35,931 nucleotides of DNA from positions 1 to 35,931 of the forward strand of contig PLLF01000099.1 in NCBI GenBank assembly GCA_003140855.1. Reading direction: 5' to 3'. Source of the DNA: Vulcanimicrobiota bacterium (GTDB taxonomy: Bacteria; Vulcanimicrobiota; Vulcanimicrobiia; Vulcanimicrobiales; Vulcanimicrobiaceae). Shown piece by piece: positions 6,873 through 13,395 of this stretch. The stretch's first letter is position 1. Each line of letters begins with the position of its first letter. The position numbers and the translations under genes are program-made. The notes beneath the pieces were generated by a model that ran no database searches, was not told where the DNA came from, and saw only the letters and a program-made list of their open reading frames with translations.

Positions 6873-7538
6873 TTAAACGTCTCGATCCGTTACGCTCAGC
6901 TCGTTGTCAACCGCAGCGACGCCCGGCGCCGACCACGCTGCGCGCGTGGCGGCCGCCCATTCGGTCCAATTGCGCACGCGTCCGGTGAGTCTTACCGTGC
7001 CGCGATCGTCGGTTACATGAATTGTGTCTGCGTCGAGCTGCGCGTTGCGTTGAAACGCGCGGCTGATCTCGCGCGCGATTTGTACCGTCGGGATGCGCGG
7101 CTGCAATCTGATTTCGTTGTAGATGCCGCGCACGCCCAGTATGCGCCGGATGGCGTGTTCAGCCTCATTGCGCTGATACTCCCAGTCGACCTCTCCGCTT
7201 AGCGTTACGCAGCCGTCTTGAACGGTTACCGCGACCGTTCGCGGCAGCCACGCGTCCCAGTGCAGCGCCGCTGCAGCCGCGCGTGCGATGTCGGCATCGT
7301 CACGCCGATGCACTGCCGGCAGGTCAACCTGTAGCTCCTCGGCGATGCCGAGCACTCCTTTGACGCGCCGGATAGCCTTCTCGGCGGCCCATTTTTCGGT
7401 CAAGCTTGAAACCGTGCCGGTCACGGTCACGATGCCGTCCCGCACGGCGATGCCGATTCGTTCGGCGTTCACTCGCGGGTCGAAATCCAATTCTGCCAGC
7501 ACGATGTCACGCAAAGTTTGATTATCTGGCGTCAACAT
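6873..7538 (-). CDS. triple BON-domain protein
   Basis: 221 residues, three successive BON domains at about 5-73, 79-146 and 150-217. Each has the family's order: charged helix, V..G.V.L.G.V strand pair (IVTVTGTVSS, CVTLSGEVDW, TVRLTGRVRN), then a helix with A...A.R..GV..V.N.L. BON domains bind membranes or lipids in stress proteins such as OsmY; no signal peptide is seen here, so this copy is probably cytoplasmic. A Shine-Dalgarno AAGGAAG precedes the ATG. It starts nine bases after the upstream gene, so both belong to one transcript reading toward the CuA gene 63 bases on. Confidence 0.88.
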   Translation of the reverse strand: MLTPDNQTLRDIVLAELDFDPRVNAERIGIAVRDGIVTVTGTVSSLTEKWAAEKAIRRVKGVLGIAEELQVDLPAVHRRDDADIARAAAAALHWDAWLPRTVAVTVQDGCVTLSGEVDWEYQRNEAEHAIRRILGVRGIYNEIRLQPRIPTVQIAREISRAFQRNAQLDADTIHVTDDRGTVRLTGRVRNWTEWAAATRAAWSAPGVAAVDNELSVTDRDV

Positions 7539-7547
7539 AGTGCTTCC

Positions 7548-8030
7548 TTAATTGCGGTGTGGCGCACGGGCAGTCCGGCGCCATGGAAAAACCGCTTTGC
7601 GGTCGTGGGCGTGCGGCTCTAGCCGTGAGGGAACGTGAAGTGCGCGATCGGTAGCCATGCGCGCCTCGTTCACGCGGTAGCCGCGCGTAGACAGATGGCA
7701 ATCGAGATGTAGGGCCACCAAGTTCCGCTCAACATAAAGCCGCGAACATTTCAGCAGCAGATGAACCAGCGTCATATCTTCGTGAAAGACGTCAGGCAAC
7801 AGGTGCGCGAGACGGAATTCATCGACGAGCCTTTGGGCTTCGAATTCGTTCAAAGGGCACGGAACCGTAGACCGCCGGCGGCCGATCGTCAAGCGGATGC
7901 TTCGCCCGAAATACGGATCGTCGGTGGCGTCAATCGCCAGCGGTATACCCCTACCGTCCTTCACTGGCGGGCTGATACCGTACTCGCTCAAAAGTCGCTC
8001 GGCGCTGACCTCATCGGCTATAACCGTCAT
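7548..8030 (-). CDS. shortened ATP-grasp_5-like protein (acyl-CoA synthetase beta-like remnant)
   Basis: 160 residues. AERLLSEYGISPPVKDG resembles the opening of the ATP-grasp domain of ADP-forming acetyl-CoA synthetases and PatZ-type proteins. IDATDDPYFGRSIRLTIGRRRSTVPCPLNEFEAQRLVDEF resembles the later 'DP.FG....G.GG....LPPL....A..L' segment, and LVHLLLKCSRLYVERNLVALHLDCHLSTRGYRVNEARM the usual end. The ATP-binding middle (about 150 residues in full domains) is missing and the glycine-rich loop has become GRRR, so catalysis is unlikely. Residues 125-160 are a basic tail. It may be a regulatory or structural relic kept in a stress operon; the family call is moderate. Confidence 0.5.
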   Translation of the reverse strand: MTVIADEVSAERLLSEYGISPPVKDGRGIPLAIDATDDPYFGRSIRLTIGRRRSTVPCPLNEFEAQRLVDEFRLAHLLPDVFHEDMTLVHLLLKCSRLYVERNLVALHLDCHLSTRGYRVNEARMATDRALHVPSRLEPHAHDRKAVFPWRRTARAPHRN

Positions 8031-8036
8031 ATTTCC

Positions 8037-8042
8037 AGGCTA
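8037..8042 (-). promoter_or_regulatory. -10 box (TAGCCT) six bases before the 8030 gene
   Basis: Minus-strand TAGCCT, then GGAAAT, then ATG at 8030. It is the same geometry as the facing plus-strand gene, in an 82-base divergent gap. Confidence 0.45.
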
Positions 8043-8100
8043 GGCCATAGCCGTGAACGATTGAGGAAAGCGCCTTCCCAATCCACTCCAATGCGCTTGC

Positions 8101-8106
8101 TACGAT
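8101..8106 (+). promoter_or_regulatory. extended -10 box (TGC-TACGAT) six bases before the 8113 gene
   Basis: TGC at 8098-8100 directly before TACGAT makes an extended -10, followed by six bases and ATG at 8113. No Shine-Dalgarno is present, so the message is probably leaderless. Confidence 0.5.
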
Positions 8107-8112
8107 TCCCTC

Positions 8113-9165
8113 ATGATGCAGCCCGAGGTCATCCCTTTTTCGGATGCGCCGCGGATCGTCATTTGGGAAATGACCCGCGCATGCGCCCTGGCTTGCCGGC
8201 ATTGCCGTGCCGAAGCGATCCCCTTTCGCAATCCCGATGAATTAACCACGTCCGAGGCCTTCGCGCTGGTCGATTCTATCGCCGAATGCCGGCCGCTCTT
8301 TATCCTGACCGGCGGCGATCCGCTGATGCGCGGCGACGTCTTTAAAATCGTCGAATATGCCACCAACAAGGGTCTACGCGTGGCCGTTTCTCCAAGCGCC
8401 ACGGGCCGGCTTACGCCGGCGGCGCTGGCAAAACTATCTCGCGCGGGTTGCAAGAGCATCTCGCTGAGTCTCGATGGGCCCACTGCGGAAATGCATGATT
8501 CTTTCCGCGGCGTTCGCGGTTCGTTCCAGCGAACGCTCGATGCGGCTCGCTCCGCGCGCGAGATGGGTCTGTTAACGCAGATCAATACGACCGTTTCCCG
8601 TTTTAACAACGATCGGCTTTTCTCGATCGCGTCTTTAATCGAGCCGCTCGGCATCGCATCGTGGACGTTGTTTTTTCTCGTGCCGGTCGGTCGAGCCCAG
8701 CTCGAAGACGTGTTGAGCGCGCAAGAAACCGAAGAAGCGTTTCGGCGTCTTTACGAAATTGCGCAGACCGTCCCGTTCGCGGTGAAGACAACCGAGGCGC
8801 CGCATTACCGCCGGTTTCTCGCTCAACACGAGGGCACGCCGGCAGCGCAACTCCCAGCCGGAATAGGAGACGGAAAAGGGTTCATGTTCGTCTCGCACAC
8901 GGGTGACGTTTATCCGAGCGGCTTTCTGCCATATACCGCCGGGAATGTGCGAGAGATTAGCCCGCTCGCGCTGTATCGCGAGAATCCCGTCTTCCGCAAA
9001 CTACGCGAACCGTCGGAGTTCTCCGGTAAGTGCGGTCTCTGCGAGTTTGCGCAACTGTGCGGCGGTTCGCGCGCCCGCGCCTATGCCATGAACAAGAGCA
9101 TGTTCGCGTCCGACCCCACGTGTGCGTACACCCCGGAGGTTTTGCGGACCGCGGCTTATGCTTAA
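8113..9165 (+). CDS. radical SAM/SPASM protein (TIGR04053-like)
   Basis: 350 residues (a second ATG follows directly). The radical-SAM core has Cys24-x3-Cys28-x2-Cys31 (TRACALACRHCRAEA) for the 4Fe-4S cluster, then ILTGGDPLMR as the SAM-binding GGE-type motif and SLSLDGPTAEMHDSFRGVRGSF. WTLFFLVPVGRAQ and KTTEAPHYRRF are hallmarks of the TIGR04053 group, related to the heme enzymes AhbC, AhbD and NirJ. A C-terminal SPASM region, CGLCEFAQLCGGSRARAYA with ASDPTC, holds an auxiliary cluster. Its stop lies inside the start of the next radical SAM gene, so the two are translationally coupled. The exact substrate is unknown; a porphyrin-type or peptide target is possible. Confidence 0.85.
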   Translation: MMQPEVIPFSDAPRIVIWEMTRACALACRHCRAEAIPFRNPDELTTSEAFALVDSIAECRPLFILTGGDPLMRGDVFKIVEYATNKGLRVAVSPSATGRLTPAALAKLSRAGCKSISLSLDGPTAEMHDSFRGVRGSFQRTLDAARSAREMGLLTQINTTVSRFNNDRLFSIASLIEPLGIASWTLFFLVPVGRAQLEDVLSAQETEEAFRRLYEIAQTVPFAVKTTEAPHYRRFLAQHEGTPAAQLPAGIGDGKGFMFVSHTGDVYPSGFLPYTAGNVREISPLALYRENPVFRKLREPSEFSGKCGLCEFAQLCGGSRARAYAMNKSMFASDPTCAYTPEVLRTAAYA

Positions 9166-10330
9166 CGTTACAAAGTTGCTGTGTGGGCTCGATCAGCCGA
9201 TGGATGCATTGCGCTATGGCCACGGCGCCGGCGCGCCAAGAAGTGCTCGCGAACGCAAGCCCGTCGTGGTTTGGAACGTCTCGCGGACGTGCAATCTCCG
9301 TTGTTTGCATTGTTACAGCGACTCGTACGCGCGCAAATATTCGGGCGAGCTCACGTATACGCAGGGTATCGATTTGCTCAAAGATTTGGCCAAGTTCGGC
9401 GTACCGGCAGTGCTGCTTTCCGGCGGTGAGCCGCTAGCCCGGCGCGACACCCTGCGCTTGGCGGAATTTGGGCGGATGCTGGGCTTGAAATTTACGCTGT
9501 CGACAAACGGCACGCTAATCACCGAAACGCTCGCGGAGCGAATTCGCGAGATCGGTTTTAGCTATGTCGGCATCTCGATCGACGGCATCGGCGCGACGAA
9601 TGATGGGTTTCGCGGCGTTTCCGGTGCCTTCGATCGGGCTGTTCGGGGCATTCGCAACTGTAAGGAAGTGGGGCAGAAAGTCGGCCTGCGCCTAACGTTG
9701 ACGCCGCAAACCGTACAGGACCTAGACCGGATATTTGACTTTATCGAGGCCGAAGATATCGACCGCGCTTGCTTCTACCATCTCGTTCCCACCGGACGGG
9801 GCCGCGGTGCGATGGCGCTCGATACGGCTCAAACGCGTGCCGCACTGAACACGATCTTCAAACGCACGCGGGAGTTTGTTGCCGGCGGGACGCCGCGCGA
9901 AATTCTCACCGTCGACAATCACGCGGACGCCGCGTCTCTGTACCTCACGCTGCTCCACGATGATCCGGTCCAAGCCGCGCGCGCTTATGACGCGCTCGTT
10001 TGGAACGGCGGCGGCGCTAATTCATCGGGAACAGGCATCGCCGATATCGATACGCAGGGCAACGTGCATCCCGATCAGTTTTTTCAAGGCGTCACGCTTG
10101 GGAACGTGAAGAACCGGCGCTTCAGCGAGATTTGGATAGATGAGAGCAACGAGCTCCTGCGGGCACTTCGAAGCAGCAAATTGCGCATCCACGGGCGCTG
10201 CGCGCAATGCCGGTTCATGCCGATCTGCGGTGGAAACTTTCGCGCCCGCGCTTTCAACATGACGGGCGATCTTTGGGCGTCCGATCCGGGCTGTTACCTG
10301 GACGATGCTACGATCGGTGTGACGGCATGA
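9158..10330 (+). CDS. AhbC/NirJ-like radical SAM/SPASM enzyme (siroheme-derived tetrapyrrole modification)
   Basis: 390 residues from ATG 9158, overlapping the previous stop by eight bases. The opening MLNVTKLLCGLDQPMDALRYGHG is characteristic of AhbC (12,18-didecarboxysiroheme deacetylase) and NirJ (heme d1 synthesis). Cys45-x3-Cys49-x2-Cys52 (TCNLRCLHCYSDS) binds the radical-SAM cluster. LLSGGEPLAR and GISIDGIGATNDGFRGVSGAF follow. The SPASM end (GRCAQCRFMPICGGNFRARAF, SDPGC) is complete. AhbC leads to heme b by the siroheme route and NirJ to heme d1; no siroheme decarboxylase or cytochrome cd1 gene is in view to decide between them. The next gene overlaps it by four bases (ATGA). Confidence 0.85.
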   Translation: MLNVTKLLCGLDQPMDALRYGHGAGAPRSARERKPVVVWNVSRTCNLRCLHCYSDSYARKYSGELTYTQGIDLLKDLAKFGVPAVLLSGGEPLARRDTLRLAEFGRMLGLKFTLSTNGTLITETLAERIREIGFSYVGISIDGIGATNDGFRGVSGAFDRAVRGIRNCKEVGQKVGLRLTLTPQTVQDLDRIFDFIEAEDIDRACFYHLVPTGRGRGAMALDTAQTRAALNTIFKRTREFVAGGTPREILTVDNHADAASLYLTLLHDDPVQAARAYDALVWNGGGANSSGTGIADIDTQGNVHPDQFFQGVTLGNVKNRRFSEIWIDESNELLRALRSSKLRIHGRCAQCRFMPICGGNFRARAFNMTGDLWASDPGCYLDDATIGVTA

Positions 10331-10800
10331 TTGCGGTCCTGCCGGATGCCGAGATCGAGCGCACGCTGGCAGACGAATTCGTCGGCCGGCTCGGATGCAG
10401 CGCGGACGGTCGTCCCTATATCGTGCCGATCGCCTACGCCTACCATGGCGGCTGCGTCTATTCGCATACGGCCGAAGGCCTGAAGGTGCGCATGATGCGC
10501 AAGAATCCGCATGTCTGTTTCGAGGTCGACCGTGTTGAAGACCAATCCAACTGGCGCAGCGTCGTCGCGTGGGGAACCTTTGAAGAGTTGCACGGCGAAC
10601 CCGCCGAGGACGCGATGCGCATCATTCTGCTAAGGTTCTTGCCGGCGAAGGCCCGCGACGCGGTCGAGGATTTGGGGGCGAGCCGGCCGGGCGTCCTGGA
10701 GGAGGGCGCCGTGGTCTATCGCATCCGGCTCACCGAGCGTACGGGGCGCTTCCAACAAAGTGCGCCACCCCTTCACAGGTTCTTCCAGGCTCAGGCGTAG
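10327..10800 (+). CDS. pyridoxamine 5'-phosphate oxidase-like flavin/heme-binding split-barrel protein
   Basis: 157 residues from ATG 10327, overlapping the stop of the AhbC-like gene (ATGA). RLGCSADGRPYIVPIAYAYHGGCVYSHTAEGLKVRMMRKNPHVCFEVDRVEDQSNWRSVVAWGTFEEL is the split-barrel core of the PNPOx-like family; the members closest in pattern bind FMN or F420 and act as small reductases, and some relatives bind heme. The open frame extends back to 10207, but that part is inside the upstream gene and does not fit the family. Tight coupling to two radical SAM genes suggests it acts on the same tetrapyrrole or supplies electrons. A PNPOx-like protein also belongs to the mycobacterial DosR hypoxia set. 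Confidence 0.85.
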   Translation: MIAVLPDAEIERTLADEFVGRLGCSADGRPYIVPIAYAYHGGCVYSHTAEGLKVRMMRKNPHVCFEVDRVEDQSNWRSVVAWGTFEELHGEPAEDAMRIILLRFLPAKARDAVEDLGASRPGVLEEGAVVYRIRLTERTGRFQQSAPPLHRFFQAQA

Positions 10801-10815
10801 GCTAGAGGCATGTGG

Positions 10816-10989
10816 ATGATAGGCGAAATGGCGGCCAAGGCGCGCGCGCACGATTTCGCTCGAGAGAGCGACGATCGCGAGCCGCTCGCCAAACGTGCCG
10901 CAGACGAATCAGAACACGACGCGGTCCTCTCTTGGACCGAAACGATCGAGTGGTCCCGCACCGGGACCGAACTCATTCTGCGCAGCTAA
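10816..10989 (+). CDS. small charged protein of unknown function
   Basis: 57 residues from ATG 10816, with AGAGG seven bases upstream; a start at 10810 would add two residues but leaves no spacing. The sequence is strongly charged and helical in the first half (KARAHDFARESDDREPLAKRAADESEHDA) and ends VLSWTETIEWSRTGTELILRS. It follows the PNPOx-like gene by 15 bases and ends before the convergent membrane gene. Its place at the end of the radical SAM transcript is the main support; no family is recognised and it could be chance. Confidence 0.4.
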   Translation: MIGEMAAKARAHDFARESDDREPLAKRAADESEHDAVLSWTETIEWSRTGTELILRS

Positions 10990-10996
10990 GCTTTCA

Positions 10997-11425
10997 TTAA
11001 ACTTGCCGCACGCGCACCCAGGCGATAGCGGCAAATAAGATGACTGCGGCGAGCTGCAGCAGCGCGCTCGCGACAAGCGTTGCCGAAAAGAACAGAGTTG
11101 GCCCTTTGTCGACCAACGGTTCGAAAATGACGCGCAGCGCGAGCCCCGCGTTGAGCATTGTGAAGATGACGCGCACCGTCATCGCCGGATATCTGCCACG
11201 ATTCTCCGGAAACTTCTCGCGATTCACGGGCAAAAACCACAGCGCAATACCCATGACAAGATTGACCAGCCAGCCGACGAAGCCCATATGCGCGTGGACG
11301 TTCGAAAAGTTGTAGTGCAGCGGCAGCCCGAACGCCTTTAGGATGAGCAGTATCGCGCCTAGGGCAAAAGTGGCACAGAGCCATAGCAGGCTCGCTTTAA
11401 CGAAGAGGCGGCTTTCAACCGGCAT
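10997..11425 (-). CDS. four-helix membrane protein, NnrS/heme-copper subunit I-like
   Basis: 142 residues from ATG 11425 (a TTG at 11437 would add four). Four hydrophobic segments lie at about 10-30, 43-64, 85-105 and 113-137. The second holds HAHMGFVGWLVNLVMGIALWFLP, a His-x-His in a helix resembling the heme-ligand helices of NnrS and cbb3-type subunit I. The protein is far shorter than either, so it could be a half-unit that pairs with the divergent 11440 gene product, which carries further helix histidines. NnrS proteins contribute to nitric-oxide tolerance. Assignment is by pattern only. Confidence 0.6.
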   Translation of the reverse strand: MPVESRLFVKASLLWLCATFALGAILLILKAFGLPLHYNFSNVHAHMGFVGWLVNLVMGIALWFLPVNREKFPENRGRYPAMTVRVIFTMLNAGLALRVIFEPLVDKGPTLFFSATLVASALLQLAAVILFAAIAWVRVRQV

Positions 11426-11442
11426 GGTTGCTTGCAACCATG
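11423..11442. promoter_or_regulatory. 20-bp palindrome containing two divergent start codons
   Basis: CATGGTTGC-TT-GCAACCATG has nine-base perfect arms and contains the ATG of the minus gene (11425-11423) and of the plus gene (11440-11442). Only 14 bases separate the two coding regions. It is a likely shared operator. Neither ATG has a Shine-Dalgarno or TANNNT box, so either start could lie elsewhere. Confidence 0.5.
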
Positions 11443-12687
11443 TTTAGCCGGCGACATTGGGTTCCACCGGGCGCGCTCATCTTTGCGCAGCTTTCGCAAG
11501 GCGCATCATGGCTTCTTCTTCTCTGGGCCGGAGTCACCGGATCGATTTCGTCGATCGGATTCCCGGCCGTTGCGTGGATTCACGCCGTTGCCTTGGGCTC
11601 GGGAACCACTGCGGCCGCCGGCGTGCTGCTGCATGTCATTCCGCGCTTCAGCGATGTGCGATGGCGATCGGAGAATCTGGCTCGCTATTCCCTCTTCTTT
11701 TTCTGCGCCGGCGTTGTACTTTTCGTGGGCGCTTTGCTTTCCCGCCCCAACCTTGCGGTTTTCGGCGCGGGCGTGATTCTGTTGGCGCTCCTTACGTACA
11801 TCACCGTCGCGATCGTGACGCTGGCCCAGGCGTTTCGCGGCGAGCGCACCGAACGCGCGATCGCGCGAGCGCTGCTCATTACGCTTCTGTTTCTCGTTGT
11901 CACGGCGCTGCTGGGTTTCGCGCTGACCGCGTGGATCTCGGGATATACTGCGGCAGCCTGGATTGCGACATTGCCCGCGGCGCACGGAAACCTCGGCATG
12001 CTCGGCTGGCTTTCGCTGTTGGTCTTCGGCGTTTCGGTTCGCACGGTGCGGCCGATCACCGACGCGCGATCGCGGTTTGCCGCTGCCCACATCATCGTCG
12101 GATCCTTCACGCTCATCGGCGTCTTGCTATTGGCCATTGGCCTGGCCGGCGTTTCCCCGCTGGTCTGGCCCGGCGCGCTTCTCTTTGGTTGCGCGGCGCT
12201 GGTCTACGCACTCGACCTGCTCGATATCCTGCGGCGCGCGATTGGTCCGTTCGGCGCGCCGCGTGCGTTCCTGCTCGCCGCCGCCCTCTGGTTGCTCTGC
12301 GCGCTGGGCCTGGGCGCGGGAGCGCTTAGCGGCCAGCCATGGCAGCTGGCGTACGGCTTCGTCCTTTTGGCCGGTTGGCTCGGGCAGATGATCAATGCGC
12401 ACGTCTACCACATCGGCGTGCGCGTCATGCTAACGGCTTACCGCGGCGAGGACGACGAGACGCGTCCCCAAACCGTGCTCGACGCCCGGTTATCGTGGAT
12501 ATCTTTCGCTGCGTTTCAGCTCGCGATCGCAAGTGTCACGTTTGGGCTGCTCGTCCAAAATGCTAACGCAGTTTCGCTCGGCGGTGCGCTTGGCGCTGCC
12601 GGTTGGCTGGCGATGATGGCCAATCTTTCGATTGCGCGAGCGCGAGCGCGCGCGCTGCAGCCGCAGCCGACTATTTCCTTACTTTAA
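11440..12687 (+). CDS. twelve-helix membrane protein, NnrS/heme-copper-like
   Basis: 415 residues from ATG 11440 (TTG 11428 is an alternative). About twelve hydrophobic segments fill the protein. Histidines sit in or near helices at WIHAVALG, GVLLHVIPRF, LPAAHGNLGMLGW and GQMINAHVYHIGVRVML, a spacing reminiscent of NnrS and of cbb3-like subunit I proteins, which bind heme and sometimes copper. The typical oxidase HH pair and GHPxxY motif are absent, so it is not an ordinary terminal oxidase. It is divergent from the small 10997 protein across a palindrome, and its 3' end overlaps the convergent cytochrome gene by nine bases. A role in NO handling or heme-Cu assembly is inferred. Confidence 0.6.
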   Translation: MFSRRHWVPPGALIFAQLSQGASWLLLLWAGVTGSISSIGFPAVAWIHAVALGSGTTAAAGVLLHVIPRFSDVRWRSENLARYSLFFFCAGVVLFVGALLSRPNLAVFGAGVILLALLTYITVAIVTLAQAFRGERTERAIARALLITLLFLVVTALLGFALTAWISGYTAAAWIATLPAAHGNLGMLGWLSLLVFGVSVRTVRPITDARSRFAAAHIIVGSFTLIGVLLLAIGLAGVSPLVWPGALLFGCAALVYALDLLDILRRAIGPFGAPRAFLLAAALWLLCALGLGAGALSGQPWQLAYGFVLLAGWLGQMINAHVYHIGVRVMLTAYRGEDDETRPQTVLDARLSWISFAAFQLAIASVTFGLLVQNANAVSLGGALGAAGWLAMMANLSIARARARALQPQPTISLL

Positions 12688-13395
12688 GGATTGGACGAAG
12701 GCGGCGACGTCCGCCACGTCCTTTGCGCTCAACGGATTCGGATAGAGCGCCGGCATGGGCGGCGCGGGTTTCTTTATCCACGCCTGCGTTTCGGCGAGAT
12801 TTTTGCGCGCCGCTTCATTCTTGAGCGGCGGACCCATACCGCCCTGACCGCTCGCACCGTGACACGCCGCGCAGTTTTGCGCGAAGAGTATCTTCCCGTG
12901 CGCGACATTACCAGCCGGCGCCGCTTGCTGTGCGGCAACTGCCGGCGCGCGAAGATGGGTCGCCGCCGGCGCAACGCCATAACCGAATGCCGCGACTAAC
13001 GCCATTGATTCGAGCAGCAGCGCCGAAGCGACGCCGACGCCGCGCACGTAACGCTGCCCCGCATATGCCGTGAGGATCGCAAGCGCCACAAAAGCGAGGT
13101 GGTCGAGCGTATGCAGCCACGGGCTTCGATCGACAACTGCATACAACGACGGCGACATCAGCAGCATCGCGAGCAGCGGGCAAAGCACCGCTACCCAAAG
13201 CCACGGCGGAGATTCGCGATCGTCAGTGCCCGCGTAGAGCGCGAGCCCGGCGATCGCGCCGAGCAACATCAGCACCGCGTGATCCAGGTGGTGCGGTTGC
13301 ACGGCGATGCCGCGTTCGACGGTCATCACCGGCATCGCTGAAAGAACGATTCCCGCGAGTACGCTTCCCGCGAACACGATTCGGCGAACGGTCAT
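12679..13395 (-). CDS. membrane-anchored mono-heme cytochrome c, heme-copper operon
   Basis: 238 residues from ATG 13395. Five hydrophobic segments occupy residues 5-140, with His pairs in loops (QPHHLDHA, WLHTLDHLAF). A flexible Ala/Pro linker then leads to a periplasmic cytochrome c domain: HGKILFAQNCAACHGASGQGGMGPPL with Cys175-x-x-Cys178-His179, a likely Met ligand in PPMPALYPNPLS, and the closing helix DVADVAAFVQSLK. Its ATG overlaps the stop of the upstream heme-copper subunit I by four bases, so it is probably the electron donor or fixed cytochrome subunit of that enzyme. An apparent longer frame back to 13737 is a shadow of subunit I. Confidence 0.85.
   Translation of the reverse strand: MTVRRIVFAGSVLAGIVLSAMPVMTVERGIAVQPHHLDHAVLMLLGAIAGLALYAGTDDRESPPWLWVAVLCPLLAMLLMSPSLYAVVDRSPWLHTLDHLAFVALAILTAYAGQRYVRGVGVASALLLESMALVAAFGYGVAPAATHLRAPAVAAQQAAPAGNVAHGKILFAQNCAACHGASGQGGMGPPLKNEAARKNLAETQAWIKKPAPPMPALYPNPLSAKDVADVAAFVQSLK

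Noticed and set aside
8113-10330. Complete heme d1 / denitrification cluster
   Set aside because: Only NirJ/AhbC-type proteins are seen; nirS, nirF and other nir genes are absent from the window.
11506-12090. 194-residue minus-strand frame opposite the NnrS-like gene
   Set aside because: Composition (Arg, Gln, Asn, Lys) is that of a GC-rich antisense shadow; no start signal or family pattern.
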